From: Bacteroidota bacterium
GTDB lineage: Bacteria > Bacteroidota > Bacteroidia > Bacteroidales > Prolixibacteraceae
Assembly: GCA_023251435.1 (NCBI GenBank)
Contig: JAHEYU010000003.1
Coordinates: 23,079 to 87,078 of the forward strand
DNA length: 64,000 nt
Direction: 5' to 3'
The notes under the pieces were generated by a model. It had not been told where the DNA came from. It ran no database searches and saw only the letters and a program-made list of their open reading frames with translations. The position numbers and the translations under genes are program-made. Numbering within the stretch: position 1 is the first letter of the stretch; the number at the start of each line of letters is the position of its first letter. This document shows, piece after piece, positions 20,869 to 33,913 of the stretch.

Positions 20869-20896
20869 TGAAGAATTTTAGATATTAGATGATAAG

Positions 20897-20921
20897 CAAA
20901 AGACTCAGCGATGGGTCTTTT
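20897..20921 (+). terminator. Terminator after cysNC
   Basis: CAAAAGACTC-AGCGAT-GGGTCTTTTG hairpin. Confidence 0.6.
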
Positions 20922-21038
20922 GTTGTTTTATACCAAATGTAATTCTGGTATAATGCCGATGAATAGAAATGTTAAGGCCAATCGAGTGAGCGAAGATTTA
21001 ACTGTTATATTTCTTCAATCGGTATTAGCGATACCGGA

Positions 21039-21500
21039 TTAACCTTTGCCAATAATCTTCAAGGCTTCCTTCACATGCTTTTCAGGAGATAGCTGTGATT
21101 TATATTCCTTTATCAACTGGCCTTCAGGATCGAAAACGTAGGTAACACGGCCTGGAAGCAGACCAAATAAATCGGATGGTACTCCAAGTAATTTACGTAA
21201 CTCGCCAGAGGTGTCAGATAACAATGAAAAGGGAAGGTGATATTTGGCTTTGAATTTTGCATGGGTATTGGGCCGGTCGCTGCTTACACCATAAACTACT
21301 GCTCCGGCATCGACCATATCCTTAAACGAATCGCGAAAACTGCACGCTTCTTTTATGCAGCCGGGCGTATCGTCTTTGGGATAAAAATAGATGATCAGGT
21401 ACTTTCCTTTTAATGATGAGATATCAATCGGTTGGTGGTTTTCGTCATTCAGGATAAAATGAGGCAAACGATCCCCAATTTGAAGTTTATGTTCTGCCAT
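21039..21500 (-). CDS. bcp: Peroxiredoxin (BCP-type thiol peroxidase)
   Basis: YFYPKDDTPGCIKEACSFRD; VYGVSSDRPNTHAKFKAKYHLPFSLLSD. Confidence 0.93.
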   Translation of the reverse strand: MAEHKLQIGDRLPHFILNDENHQPIDISSLKGKYLIIYFYPKDDTPGCIKEACSFRDSFKDMVDAGAVVYGVSSDRPNTHAKFKAKYHLPFSLLSDTSGELRKLLGVPSDLFGLLPGRVTYVFDPEGQLIKEYKSQLSPEKHVKEALKIIGKG

Positions 21501-21528
21501 TTTTTGATAAGTTCAGATAGATGAGTGA

Positions 21529-21828
21529 TTACAAAATCTCTTTCAGCGCAATCGAAATATCATTTACATGCTGTACGCCAATTCCGCTCCATTGTATTTT
21601 GCCATCCTGAAACAACACAATGGCCGGAATGTTTTGAATTTTGCAAACAGAGGCTATATCGGGGTGATGGTCAACATTTACCTTTAAAATACGCACATGA
21701 TCTTTAAACTGCTCCTTTACTTCGTCTAAAATCGGAGGCATCAAACGGCAAGGCACGCACCAGTCGGCATAAAAATCGACCAATACCGGTCTTGCAGATT
21801 TTACGATATGGTAGAATCGGCTACTCAT
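21529..21828 (-). CDS. Thioredoxin-family protein
   Basis: VLVDFYADWCVPCRLMPPIL with CxxC. Confidence 0.92.
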   Translation of the reverse strand: MSSRFYHIVKSARPVLVDFYADWCVPCRLMPPILDEVKEQFKDHVRILKVNVDHHPDIASVCKIQNIPAIVLFQDGKIQWSGIGVQHVNDISIALKEIL

Positions 21829-22060
21829 TTTTCGGTGCTTGTTTCCAGATAATACTTCCGGCCAGATCGCCTACCAGATAGCCCATTGCCATTCCCCACA
21901 TCGTCGAAAAATACCAGACTGATTGTATGGGGCAAGTACCACTTGTACACCCAATTAGTTTCCAGTAAAGAAAGCCGCCAATTGCGCCTGTGATAGTGAA
22001 AATGGTTTTAAACCATAGAATTTTGTTCTTAGCCATGTTTTTAATTTGGAGTATAAACAA
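21821..22060 (-). CDS. Small membrane protein (DUF6132-like)
   Basis: GAIGGFLYWKLIGCTSGTCPI two-TM protein; probable start at internal MAKNK. Confidence 0.65.
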   Translation of the reverse strand: MFILQIKNMAKNKILWFKTIFTITGAIGGFLYWKLIGCTSGTCPIQSVWYFSTMWGMAMGYLVGDLAGSIIWKQAPKNE

Positions 22061-22206
22061 TGGCTTGCCCGATTAGTTCTGGAAATTGAGATAGAAAAAA
22101 GAGATTCGCAATAGAAAATGTTTATTGCCTGATAAATAAGTTTCATTTTCTCATGCCCGTTTCATCTGATAAAACATTATTTTTGTTTCAGAAGCTAATA
22201 AATATC

Positions 22207-22366
22207 AGTATTAATTCAACTTTAACACTTGAAAGATCAACCTTTTTTACCCTGAATCCCTTAAAGGGAAAAGGATGATTTTTCAGCTTTCTCCCTATAG
22301 GGTCGGGGTGAAAAAGCTGAAAAATCATCCTCCGAATAGAATCTGTTAAAGTAGAATTACTGTTAC
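22207..22366. repeat. MITE/REP-like element with long inverted repeats
   Basis: Perfect 19-bp arms 22272-22290/22313-22331 (AGGATGATTTTTCAGCTTT), nested in imperfect outer arms AATTCAACTTTAACA (22213-22227)/TGTTAAAGTAGAATT (22344-22358). Confidence 0.65.
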
Positions 22367-22541
22367 TGAAAATTGAAACAAATTAGGGCACATCCATGAT
22401 GAATTGCATGAAAAACATGGAATGACTTTCTTTAATTGTGAATTTTTAAAAATGACTGAAGCGATGATCGCCGAAAGTCAGATATTTAGATTTTTACCCA
22501 CAACGTATAGCCATTATAATAAACAATAAACATCAGAATAG

Positions 22542-23789
22542 ATGAGACTGATTCTCGAAAATATAAAAGAACTTGTTCAGGTTGATCCCAAAAACAGACT
22601 TTGGGTGGCCGGAAAATCGATGGCTGAAGTACAAACTGTCAGGGACGCATTCGTACTTATTAAAGGTGAACAGATTGTAGATTTTGGGCCGATGGATATA
22701 CTTAGACTGTCTGATTTCGAAGCAGATGACCTGATTATGGAAATTGATTGTTCAGGGAAAATGGTATTTCCTAGTTACTGCGATTCGCATACTCACCTGG
22801 TTTTTGCTGCTACACGCGAACAGGAGTTTGTTGGTCGTATAAAAGGACTGACTTACGAGGAAATTGCCCAGCAAGGTGGTGGGATCCTGAATTCGGCCAA
22901 ACGGTTACAGGAAATGTCGGAAGATGATTTGTTTCATCAGGCGATGGAACGGCTCGAAGAAATTATGCTGACGGGAACCGGTGCTGTTGAAATTAAAAGC
23001 GGTTATGGGTTGACAACAGAATCGGAACTTAAAATGCTAAGGGTGATTCGACGGATGAAGCAACATTCGCCTCTGATGATAAAATCAACCTTTCTGGCTC
23101 ATGCTTTCCCGATGGAATATAGAAGCAAACGCAAAGAATACATGAATTTGCTGATTAACGAGATGCTCCCGGTGATCGCCTCTGACGAGCTGGCCGATTA
23201 TGTGGATGTTTTTTGCGACCGCGGCTTTTTTACAATGGAAGAAACTGACCGGATACTGATGGCGGGTATGAAGCATGGTTTGAAAGGGAAAGTTCATGCC
23301 AACGAATTGGCCAATTCGGGCGGAGTTCAGGTAGGCGTAAAATACAATGCTTTGTCGGTCGATCATCTTGAATTTGTTGATGATGACGAAATTGCCGCTT
23401 TAATGGACAGCGAGACAATGCCAACAGTTTTGCCCGGAGCTGCATTTTTTCTGAATCTGAAACAAGCGCCCGTCCGGAAAATGATTGATGCCGGATTGCC
23501 GGTAGCGATGGCTTCAGATTACAATCCCGGAACATCGCCTTCAGGAAATATGAATTTTATACAGTCGCTGGGCTGCCTGAAATACGGAATGACGCCGGAA
23601 GAAACTATTCACGCAACTACCATCAATTCGGCTTATGCCATGGGTGTCAGTGAAAGTTACGGCAGCATTGCCAAAGGGAAAGTCGCCAATTTGTTTATCA
23701 CCAAAGAGATTTCGAGTTATGCGGTAATTCCGTATTCGTTTGGCTCCCATCACATCGAAACGGTGATCCTGAACGGGGAAATACAATAG
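22542..23789 (+). CDS. hutI: Imidazolonepropionase
   Basis: CDSHTHLVFAATREQEFVGRIKGLTYEEIAQQGGGIL; ASDYNPGTSPSGNM. Confidence 0.95.
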   Translation: MRLILENIKELVQVDPKNRLWVAGKSMAEVQTVRDAFVLIKGEQIVDFGPMDILRLSDFEADDLIMEIDCSGKMVFPSYCDSHTHLVFAATREQEFVGRIKGLTYEEIAQQGGGILNSAKRLQEMSEDDLFHQAMERLEEIMLTGTGAVEIKSGYGLTTESELKMLRVIRRMKQHSPLMIKSTFLAHAFPMEYRSKRKEYMNLLINEMLPVIASDELADYVDVFCDRGFFTMEETDRILMAGMKHGLKGKVHANELANSGGVQVGVKYNALSVDHLEFVDDDEIAALMDSETMPTVLPGAAFFLNLKQAPVRKMIDAGLPVAMASDYNPGTSPSGNMNFIQSLGCLKYGMTPEETIHATTINSAYAMGVSESYGSIAKGKVANLFITKEISSYAVIPYSFGSHHIETVILNGEIQ

Positions 23790-23790
23790 T

Positions 23791-23850
23791 GTTTCAAGTT
23801 TCAGGTTCAAAGTTTCACGTTTGTGCCACTTGGAACCTGGAATCTGGAAC
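23791..23850. repeat. Imperfect inverted repeat in hutI-ftcD spacer
   Basis: GTTTCAAGTTTCAGGTTCAAAGT (23791-23813) against ACTTGGAACCTGGAATCTGGAAC (23828-23850), 18/23 complementary by eye. Confidence 0.55.
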
Positions 23851-23889
23851 TAATCTTTGTCTAAAATCTAACATCTATATTCTACTTGA

Positions 23890-25572
23890 ATGAAACAACT
23901 AATCGAATGTGTTCCGAATTTTTCGGAAGGAAGAGATGAAAAAATAATCCGTCAGATTACCAATGCAATTCAGTCGGTTGACGGAATCAAATTACTGAAT
24001 GTTGATCCGGGTAAAGATACCAACCGCACAGTTGTAACTTTTGTGGGTGAACCGGAACAGGTGATTGAAGCCGCGTTTCGAGGTGCGAAAATGGCTGCCC
24101 AGCTCATCGACATGAGTAAACACAAAGGTGAGCATCCGCGTTTCGGGGCAATGGATGTTTGTCCGCTGGTTCCGATTGCCAATATCACCATGGAAGAAAC
24201 TGTGGTTTATGCGCGTAGATTGGCCAAAAGAGTGGGAGAGGAGCTCGGAATTTCAGTTTATTGCTACGAATTTGCAGCCTTTAGTAATGATCGCCAAAGT
24301 CTGGCCAACTGCCGTGCTGGCGAATATGAAGGACTGAAGGAAAAACTTCAGAAACCTGAGTGGAAACCCGATTTTGGGCCGGTTGTTTTGAATGAACGTT
24401 CTGGCGCAACGGCCGTTGGAGCGCGTAATTTTCTGATTGCCTACAATGTCAACCTGAATACGACTTCGGTGCGTCGGGCCAATTCAATCGCGTTCGATGT
24501 GCGCGAAGCCGGTCGTGTGGTTCGCGAAGGCGATCCGGTGACCGGAAAAATTGTGAACGACGAAAACGGTGAGCCGATGCGTATTCAGGGAACGTTGAAA
24601 AAAGTTCGCGCCATTGGCTGGTTTATCAAAGAATACGGTGTGGCACAAATCTCCATGAACCTGACAGACATTTCTGTAACCTCGATGCACCAGGCATTTG
24701 ACGAGGTGGTTGAACGCGCCCGTGAACGTGGAATCCGGGTGACCGGCTCGGAACTGATTGGTGTTATTCCTTTACATGCAATGCTCGATGCCGGTAAATA
24801 TTTTCTCCGGAAACAGCAACGTTCTGTCGGAATTCCGGAGGCGGAAATCATCAAAATTGCTGTTAAATCACTTGGATTGGATGAACTGTCGCCATTCGAT
24901 CCGAAGAAGCGAATCATAGAATACCTGATTGAAGATCAGCAAAACAAGCTGGTTGACATGACTTTATCCGGATTTTCAAATGAAACTTTGTCGGAATCGC
25001 CTGCTCCGGGTGGGGGATCTGTAGCAGCTTATGTTGGTTCTTTGGGAGCTGCATTGGGTTCGATGGTGGCCAACCTTTCGGCTCATAAACGCGGCTGGGA
25101 CGACCGGTGGGAAGAGTTCTCCAACTGGGCCGAAAAAGGGAAACAACATCACGACCGCTTGCTGAAACTGGTGGATGAAGATACGGCAGCTTTCAACGCA
25201 ATTATGGATGCATTCGGCTTGCCAAAGAACAACGATCAGGAGAAAAAACACCGTTCGGCTGCTATTCAGACTGCAACCAAACATGCCATTGAAGTGCCTT
25301 TTGAAGTGATGCAAACCGCCTTTCAATCGCTGGAAGTTATTCAGGCGATGGCTGAAATTGGCAATCCTAATTCGCTGTCTGATGCCGGAGTTGGAGCATT
25401 GTGTGCCCGTGCTGCAGTTTACGGAGCTTATCTTAATGTCAGGATCAATTCAGGAGAACTGGCTGATAAAACTTATGTAGATGAAATACTTAACAAAGCT
25501 GTGAATCTTCTTCAGGAAACATTGGCAAAAGAAACCGAAATTCTGAATTTGGTTGAATCAAGAATCCAATAA
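23890..25572 (+). CDS. ftcD: Glutamate formimidoyltransferase / formimidoyltetrahydrofolate cyclodeaminase fusion
   Basis: ECVPNFSEGRDEKIIRQI; ARNFLIAYNVNL; C-terminal ESPAPGGGSVAAYVGSLGAALGSMVANL. Confidence 0.95.
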   Translation: MKQLIECVPNFSEGRDEKIIRQITNAIQSVDGIKLLNVDPGKDTNRTVVTFVGEPEQVIEAAFRGAKMAAQLIDMSKHKGEHPRFGAMDVCPLVPIANITMEETVVYARRLAKRVGEELGISVYCYEFAAFSNDRQSLANCRAGEYEGLKEKLQKPEWKPDFGPVVLNERSGATAVGARNFLIAYNVNLNTTSVRRANSIAFDVREAGRVVREGDPVTGKIVNDENGEPMRIQGTLKKVRAIGWFIKEYGVAQISMNLTDISVTSMHQAFDEVVERARERGIRVTGSELIGVIPLHAMLDAGKYFLRKQQRSVGIPEAEIIKIAVKSLGLDELSPFDPKKRIIEYLIEDQQNKLVDMTLSGFSNETLSESPAPGGGSVAAYVGSLGAALGSMVANLSAHKRGWDDRWEEFSNWAEKGKQHHDRLLKLVDEDTAAFNAIMDAFGLPKNNDQEKKHRSAAIQTATKHAIEVPFEVMQTAFQSLEVIQAMAEIGNPNSLSDAGVGALCARAAVYGAYLNVRINSGELADKTYVDEILNKAVNLLQETLAKETEILNLVESRIQ

Positions 25573-25588
25573 AATTAACCCGGAGTTT

Positions 25589-26677
25589 ATGGATCTGAAA
25601 TCTAAACTTAATCCCAAACGATTTATCAACAGGAATAAGATTCCTGTTGAAGAACTTGAACCGGTGAAATGTCAAAATTGCGATTATGAGTTTAAAGGAC
25701 ATTTTTGCCCCAATTGTGGTCAGGAAGTAGCCGAATTCAACCGCCCGTTTGGTTTTGTTTTGTACGATTTTGCCGGAAATTTTTTTGCTTTTGATACCCG
25801 CTTTTTTCGCACTTTCAAGTACTTGCTGTTTCGTCCGGGATTTCTGACTGCCGAGTTTTTTCAGGGCCGAAGGATGCGCTATTCTCCACCATTCAGGATA
25901 TTTGTATTTTTGAGTTTTATACTTTTTCTGTTGCTTCAAAGCCTGACAGAACGAACACTTGATGCTGTTCCGGAGTTAAAAGTATCCGATTCGTCGAAAC
26001 AGAAAAAGTTGAAGAATGGGTTGGTTTTAAACGCAGATATTGTTTTGGAGAACGATTCGGTTGCAAGTATGAATCCCGATTCGCTGGCAATGTTTCCGAT
26101 TGGAGCAAAGGATACTATTCAGCCCGATCCTGACGAATTGAACATCGACTTGTCTATTTTTGGAGATGAAAATACTCGTGAAAGTCTTCTGAAACTGGCT
26201 GATCAATTTCAAGGAAAGCTCGATAATACAGCCGACCCGGAGAAACGTAAACAATACAGTTCTTACATTGCCATGTTCCGGGCGCCCGAAATGGTAATTT
26301 CAAATGTGATGAAATACATGTCGTGGGCATTTTTTATTTTGCTACCGTTGTTTGCACTTGTGCTGAAACTGTTCTATATCCGGCGAGATCAGCTTTATAT
26401 CAGGCATTTGCTGTTCTCCATTCATTTGCATTCCTACTTGTTTTTTATCCTGATTTTGGTTGTCATCCTGAAACTTTTCTTTGAAAGCGGTACCACAGTG
26501 ATTAATCTTGCCCTTTTGTTATCGTTCCCTTTGTATTTTGTTTTGGCCATGCGTAAATTCTATGGACAAAGCTGGGGGAAAGTAGTTATGAAATTTATAG
26601 GGATTTCGTTCATTTATAACGTAATGTTGTGGGCAACAGTGATTTTTGTTTTTGCCAAATCTATCGGCTTAAGCTAA
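25589..26677 (+). CDS. DUF3667-like zinc-ribbon membrane protein
   Basis: CQNCDYEFKGHFCPNCGQ ribbon then RTFKYLLFRPGFLTAEFFQGRRMRYSPPFRIFVFLSF. The track ORF starts at a TTG (25553); ATG at 25589 preferred. Confidence 0.8.
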   Translation: MDLKSKLNPKRFINRNKIPVEELEPVKCQNCDYEFKGHFCPNCGQEVAEFNRPFGFVLYDFAGNFFAFDTRFFRTFKYLLFRPGFLTAEFFQGRRMRYSPPFRIFVFLSFILFLLLQSLTERTLDAVPELKVSDSSKQKKLKNGLVLNADIVLENDSVASMNPDSLAMFPIGAKDTIQPDPDELNIDLSIFGDENTRESLLKLADQFQGKLDNTADPEKRKQYSSYIAMFRAPEMVISNVMKYMSWAFFILLPLFALVLKLFYIRRDQLYIRHLLFSIHLHSYLFFILILVVILKLFFESGTTVINLALLLSFPLYFVLAMRKFYGQSWGKVVMKFIGISFIYNVMLWATVIFVFAKSIGLS

Positions 26678-26738
26678 TAATGTGCTGAATTATCAATGAT
26701 TTTGTATTGCTAATGCAGATAAAAATTCTCAATTTTGC

Positions 26739-26766
26739 ATGCCTACCAGTTCCTACCGGTAGGCAT
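26739..26766 (+). terminator. Hairpin terminator
   Basis: ATGCCTACC-AGTTCCTACC-GGTAGGCAT followed by TATTTTT. Confidence 0.6.
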
Positions 26767-26786
26767 TATTTTTGCCAATATGCTAA

Positions 26787-30005
<3,219 letters not shown>

Positions 30006-30052
30006 AAAGACGGTTGTCCGAAGACGTAAGTCTGAAAATATATAATTATAAG

Positions 30053-30078
30053 CGGGAGGCTTCGAAAGAAGCTTCCCG
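30053..30078 (+). terminator. Hairpin terminator after GH2 gene
   Basis: CGGGAGGCTTC-GAAA-GAAGCTTCCCG then TTTAATTTT. Confidence 0.75.
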
Positions 30079-30123
30079 TTTAATTTTAGAAGTCACCTTG
30101 ATATTATTGTTGAAATAATAGTC

Positions 30124-30984
30124 TCAAATTTTGTGAATGTATTCAGCGCTTTCCTTAAATGTTTCGGGATTCATCTCCACAAAGTAGTTTTTTACCCCAC
30201 ATTTTTCGGCAGCAGTAAAAAGTTCTTTCCAATCAACAATTCCCTGTCCGATTGGCACTTGTTTTTCGGTGGTTGCCGACCAATCGGCTAAGTGCGCAGA
30301 AATGAAACGTCCGGGATATTTATTAAAATAGGTAGCCGCTTTATATCCTATACTGATTACAGCTACCTGAAACTGCATTTTCACAAGTTCGGGATCGAAT
30401 TGTTTGAGCAGTTCATCATAAATCAGGACGCCGTCAATTTTTTCGAATTCCATGTGGTGGTTATGAAACCCGGTTTGAATACCGGCTTTTTTTGTTTTCG
30501 TACCAATCTCGTTCAATTCATCAGCAGCTTTTTTCCAGTCGCTCATGGTGGCATTTTTTGGAAGCCAAAAACTGGAAGCAATCATTTGTTTTTGTCCCGA
30601 TTCCAGTGCAAAATCAATCCGTTCGTTAAGGTTTTCCCGCAATTCGCCCATACCATAATGAGTGCTTTCCAGAACAAGTCCGGCATCCTCTGCAATCTTC
30701 TTCATTTCTATTCCTTTCATGCTCACTAAGGGCCCAAATCCTGAACTGACATATCCGGGTGGAGAACACATTTCAACACTTTGGTAGCCCTGTGCAGCCA
30801 TCATTTTTAGCGTTCCGGCAAAATCTTTTATCAGTTGGTCTTTTATAGTCCAAATCTGGAAGCCAAGAGGCTTTTTAAGTAATTTTGCTGTTGTTGCTGC
30901 TTCAAGATTTAAAGGCAAATTGGAGGCAAGTATGGCGGCTCCAATACCCATTGCGCTTTTACCGAAAAATTGACGTCTGTTCAT
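30124..30984 (-). CDS. Sugar phosphate isomerase/epimerase (TIM barrel) with Tat-like signal
   Basis: MNRRQFFGKSAMGIGAAILASN; QTGFHNHHMEFEK; FISAHLADW. Confidence 0.88.
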   Translation of the reverse strand: MNRRQFFGKSAMGIGAAILASNLPLNLEAATTAKLLKKPLGFQIWTIKDQLIKDFAGTLKMMAAQGYQSVEMCSPPGYVSSGFGPLVSMKGIEMKKIAEDAGLVLESTHYGMGELRENLNERIDFALESGQKQMIASSFWLPKNATMSDWKKAADELNEIGTKTKKAGIQTGFHNHHMEFEKIDGVLIYDELLKQFDPELVKMQFQVAVISIGYKAATYFNKYPGRFISAHLADWSATTEKQVPIGQGIVDWKELFTAAEKCGVKNYFVEMNPETFKESAEYIHKI

Positions 30985-31121
30985 AATTCAGGAGATTTTA
31001 GTTCTATTGCGAATGTAACTAAAAGGATTTAATAACAAATTTTACTCTTGCTTTAAATTTTCCAATTTGCAACATCCTAAAAGTTTGAGTTTTTGTTTTA
31101 CAAACCGTCTAAAAAGTAGAA

Positions 31122-31139
31122 GGGAGCCGGGCGGCTCCC
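31122..31139 (-). terminator. Hairpin terminator of the 76-aa gene
   Basis: GGGAGCC-GGGC-GGCTCCC. Confidence 0.65.
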
Positions 31140-31151
31140 AATCAATCTACA

Positions 31152-31382
31152 TTATTGCGATTCGTGAAAAAGGGTCTTGTTTTCTCTGACCTTGATACAT
31201 TTCTGATGATTATTAATCAGGGTCATTTTTTCTGTTTCAGTAAGTACGTCGAAATATGCTAATCGTTCTTTTAAAGTCAATTGTCTGATGTGTATAAAAA
31301 CACAATCTTTTTTCGCGTTAACCATTGGGCAATGGAATATAAGCCCGTAGTAATCTGAAATACAATTCCTCATAATCAACAT
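31152..31382 (-). CDS. Small Cys-containing hypothetical protein
   Basis: 76 aa; RNCISDYYGLIFHCPMVNAKKDCVFIHIRQLTLKERLAYFDVLTETEK looks protein-like and has its own terminator. Confidence 0.6.
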   Translation of the reverse strand: MLIMRNCISDYYGLIFHCPMVNAKKDCVFIHIRQLTLKERLAYFDVLTETEKMTLINNHQKCIKVRENKTLFHESQ

Positions 31383-31543
31383 ATCATTCTCGGTTCGAAC
31401 TGCCTACACTTTTAATTCCGAAAAACAGAAAAAGGTAACCCCCGAAATTGGAATATTTTTAAAATTTTTTGTTTGAAGAGCACTTTGCCATATTTTTATA
31501 ATTTTGCAACAGTTTTATCAAAATGAAAACCGACTGAAACGAT

Positions 31544-32875
31544 ATGTTTGAAAATCTTAATGAAAAGCTGGAAAGATCCTTTAAACTCCTTAAAGGTCAG
31601 GGAAAAATTACCGAAATAAATATAGCGGAAACGCTTAAAGAAGTACGCAGGGCATTGCTCGACGCCGATGTTAACTTCAAGATAGCCAAGACATTTACTG
31701 AAAATGTCAGGAAAAAGGCGTTGGGAATGGACGTTCTCAATTCATTGAAACCTGGTCAGTTAATGGTGAAAATTGTTCACGATGAACTGGCTGAGTTGAT
31801 GGGTGGAAAATTCGTTGACATCAATCTGAAAGGAAATCCTTCAGTTATTTTAATTGCCGGGCTTCAAGGGTCGGGTAAAACAACTTTCGCCGGAAAGTTG
31901 GCTAAAATGCTGAAGAGCAAAAAGGGAAAGCATCCACTGTTGGTTGCCTGCGATATTTACAGGCCAGCTGCCATCGAACAGCTAAAAGTTCTCGGAGCAC
32001 AAATTAATGTTCCGGTTTATACTGAAGACGGCAATAGAAATCCTGTGAAGATCGCTTTGGATGCTATTCGTCAGGCAAAATTGCAGGGTAACGACGTTGT
32101 CATCATTGATACCGCTGGTCGTTTGGCCATCGATCAGGAAATGATGAACGAAATAAGTGCTGTTAAAGATGCTGTAAAGCCACACGAAATTTTGTTTGTG
32201 GTTGATGCAATGACCGGTCAGGATGCAGTAAACACAGCCAAAGAATTTAACGATCGCCTGGATTTCGACGGTGTTGTTTTAACAAAACTGGATGGTGATA
32301 CCCGTGGTGGTGCGGCCATTTCAATTCGTTCGGTGGTTGATAAGCCTATTAAATTTGTAGGTACCGGCGAAAAATTGGAAGCGCTTGATAATTTTCACCC
32401 TGAACGTATGGCCGACCGTATTCTCGGGATGGGCGATATTGTTTCGCTGGTTGAAAAAGCACAGGAACAATTTGATGAAGTTGAAGCAAAAAAACTTCAG
32501 CAAAAACTGGCAAAAAATCAGTTCAGTTTTAGCGATTTTCTGAAACAGATTCAGCAAATAAAAAAGATGGGTAACCTTAAAGACCTGGCAGCAATGATTC
32601 CGGGAATGGGTAAGGCATTGAAAGATGTGCAAATTGAAGATGATGCGTTTAAGCATATTGAAGCAATTATTTATTCGATGACACCAGCGGAGAGGGAAGA
32701 CCCGAGTCTGTTAAACGGATCGCGCCGCAAGCGTATTGCCGATGGTTCCGGAACCGACATTCAGGAAGTTAACCGGCTTATTAAACAATTTGCCGAAACA
32801 CGCAAAATGATGAAGGTGGTGTCGCAAGGCAAAAATATGACAAAAATGATGGGCAAAACCGGTCAGAAACGATAA
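31544..32875 (+). CDS. ffh: Signal recognition particle protein Ffh
   Basis: GLQGSGKTTFAGKLA, DTAGRL, TKLDGDTRGGAA, Met-rich M domain. Confidence 0.97.
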   Translation: MFENLNEKLERSFKLLKGQGKITEINIAETLKEVRRALLDADVNFKIAKTFTENVRKKALGMDVLNSLKPGQLMVKIVHDELAELMGGKFVDINLKGNPSVILIAGLQGSGKTTFAGKLAKMLKSKKGKHPLLVACDIYRPAAIEQLKVLGAQINVPVYTEDGNRNPVKIALDAIRQAKLQGNDVVIIDTAGRLAIDQEMMNEISAVKDAVKPHEILFVVDAMTGQDAVNTAKEFNDRLDFDGVVLTKLDGDTRGGAAISIRSVVDKPIKFVGTGEKLEALDNFHPERMADRILGMGDIVSLVEKAQEQFDEVEAKKLQQKLAKNQFSFSDFLKQIQQIKKMGNLKDLAAMIPGMGKALKDVQIEDDAFKHIEAIIYSMTPAEREDPSLLNGSRRKRIADGSGTDIQEVNRLIKQFAETRKMMKVVSQGKNMTKMMGKTGQKR

Positions 32876-32894
32876 TCCAATTAAATAGGTTAAT

Positions 32895-33764
32895 ATGATT
32901 TTAATTGACGGAAAAAAGACGGCTGACGATATTAAAAAGGAAATTGCCGAAGAAGTAAAGATGATTGTTGCCCAGGGTAAACGTGCTCCGCATTTGGCGG
33001 CCGTTCTGGTTGGACACGACGGAGGAAGTGAGACTTACGTGGCCTTTAAAATTAAAGATTGCGAGGAAGTCGGATTTCGGTCGTCGCTAATCCGGTTTGA
33101 GGACAATGTGACCGAAGCCGAATTGATAGCTAAAGTTCATGAATTAAATCAGGATACTGAATTAGATGGATTTATTGTGCAGTTACCTCTGCCAAAGCAT
33201 ATTTCAGAACAAAAAATAATTGAAGCAATTGATCCGCGAAAAGATGTGGATGGTTTCCATCCCGAAAATGTTGGAAGACTGGTTCTTGGAATGCCGGCAT
33301 TTTTATCAGCAACTCCATTTGGCATCGTTGAATTGCTTAAAAGATACCAAATTCCAACATCAGGAAAGAATTGCGTAATTGTTGGCCGAAGCAATATTGT
33401 AGGGCGCCCGCTAAGCATTTTAATGTCGCAAAAAGGAGTAAATGCTACCGTTACCGTTGCTCATAGTCGAACCAAAGATCTCGAGAAAGTTTGCGCTGAA
33501 GCTGATATTCTTATAGCCGCATTGGGATCGCCTGAGTTTATTAAGGCAAACATGGTAAAAGAAGGTGCCGTTGTAATAGATGTTGGAACAACACGTGTTG
33601 CAGCTCCGGAAACTAAATCAGGATGGCGTTTGAAGGGAGATGTCAGGTTTGATGAAGTTGCACCGAAATGTAGCTATATTACACCTGTACCGGGCGGAGT
33701 TGGTCCAATGACAAGAGTGTCACTTCTGCTTAATACCATTATGGCAGCCAAAAAACGAGTTTAA
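32895..33764 (+). CDS. folD: Bifunctional methylenetetrahydrofolate dehydrogenase/cyclohydrolase
   Basis: [58 protein letters not shown]. Confidence 0.97.
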   Translation: MILIDGKKTADDIKKEIAEEVKMIVAQGKRAPHLAAVLVGHDGGSETYVAFKIKDCEEVGFRSSLIRFEDNVTEAELIAKVHELNQDTELDGFIVQLPLPKHISEQKIIEAIDPRKDVDGFHPENVGRLVLGMPAFLSATPFGIVELLKRYQIPTSGKNCVIVGRSNIVGRPLSILMSQKGVNATVTVAHSRTKDLEKVCAEADILIAALGSPEFIKANMVKEGAVVIDVGTTRVAAPETKSGWRLKGDVRFDEVAPKCSYITPVPGGVGPMTRVSLLLNTIMAAKKRV

Positions 33765-33809
33765 CGCAGTTACCAATTAAAAGACAATATACTTGTATAT
33801 CAATTATCC

Positions 33810-33859
33810 TCCAAAAGAAAGCTCCCGGCAATTTAGTTTGTCGGGAGCTTTCTTTTGGA
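33810..33859. terminator. Bidirectional terminator between folD and the convergent gene
   Basis: 18-bp stem TCCAAAAGAAAGCTCCCG/CGGGAGCTTTCTTTTGGA. Confidence 0.88.
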
Positions 33860-33913
33860 TAGAATTTTTAATCTGAACACAATAAGGAAATTTTGTTTTT
33901 AGTGTTTCTTTTC

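Noticed and set aside
23890-25572. FtcD bifunctional fusion as unusual
   Set aside because: Formiminotransferase-cyclodeaminase fusions are well known, including in Bacteroidetes.
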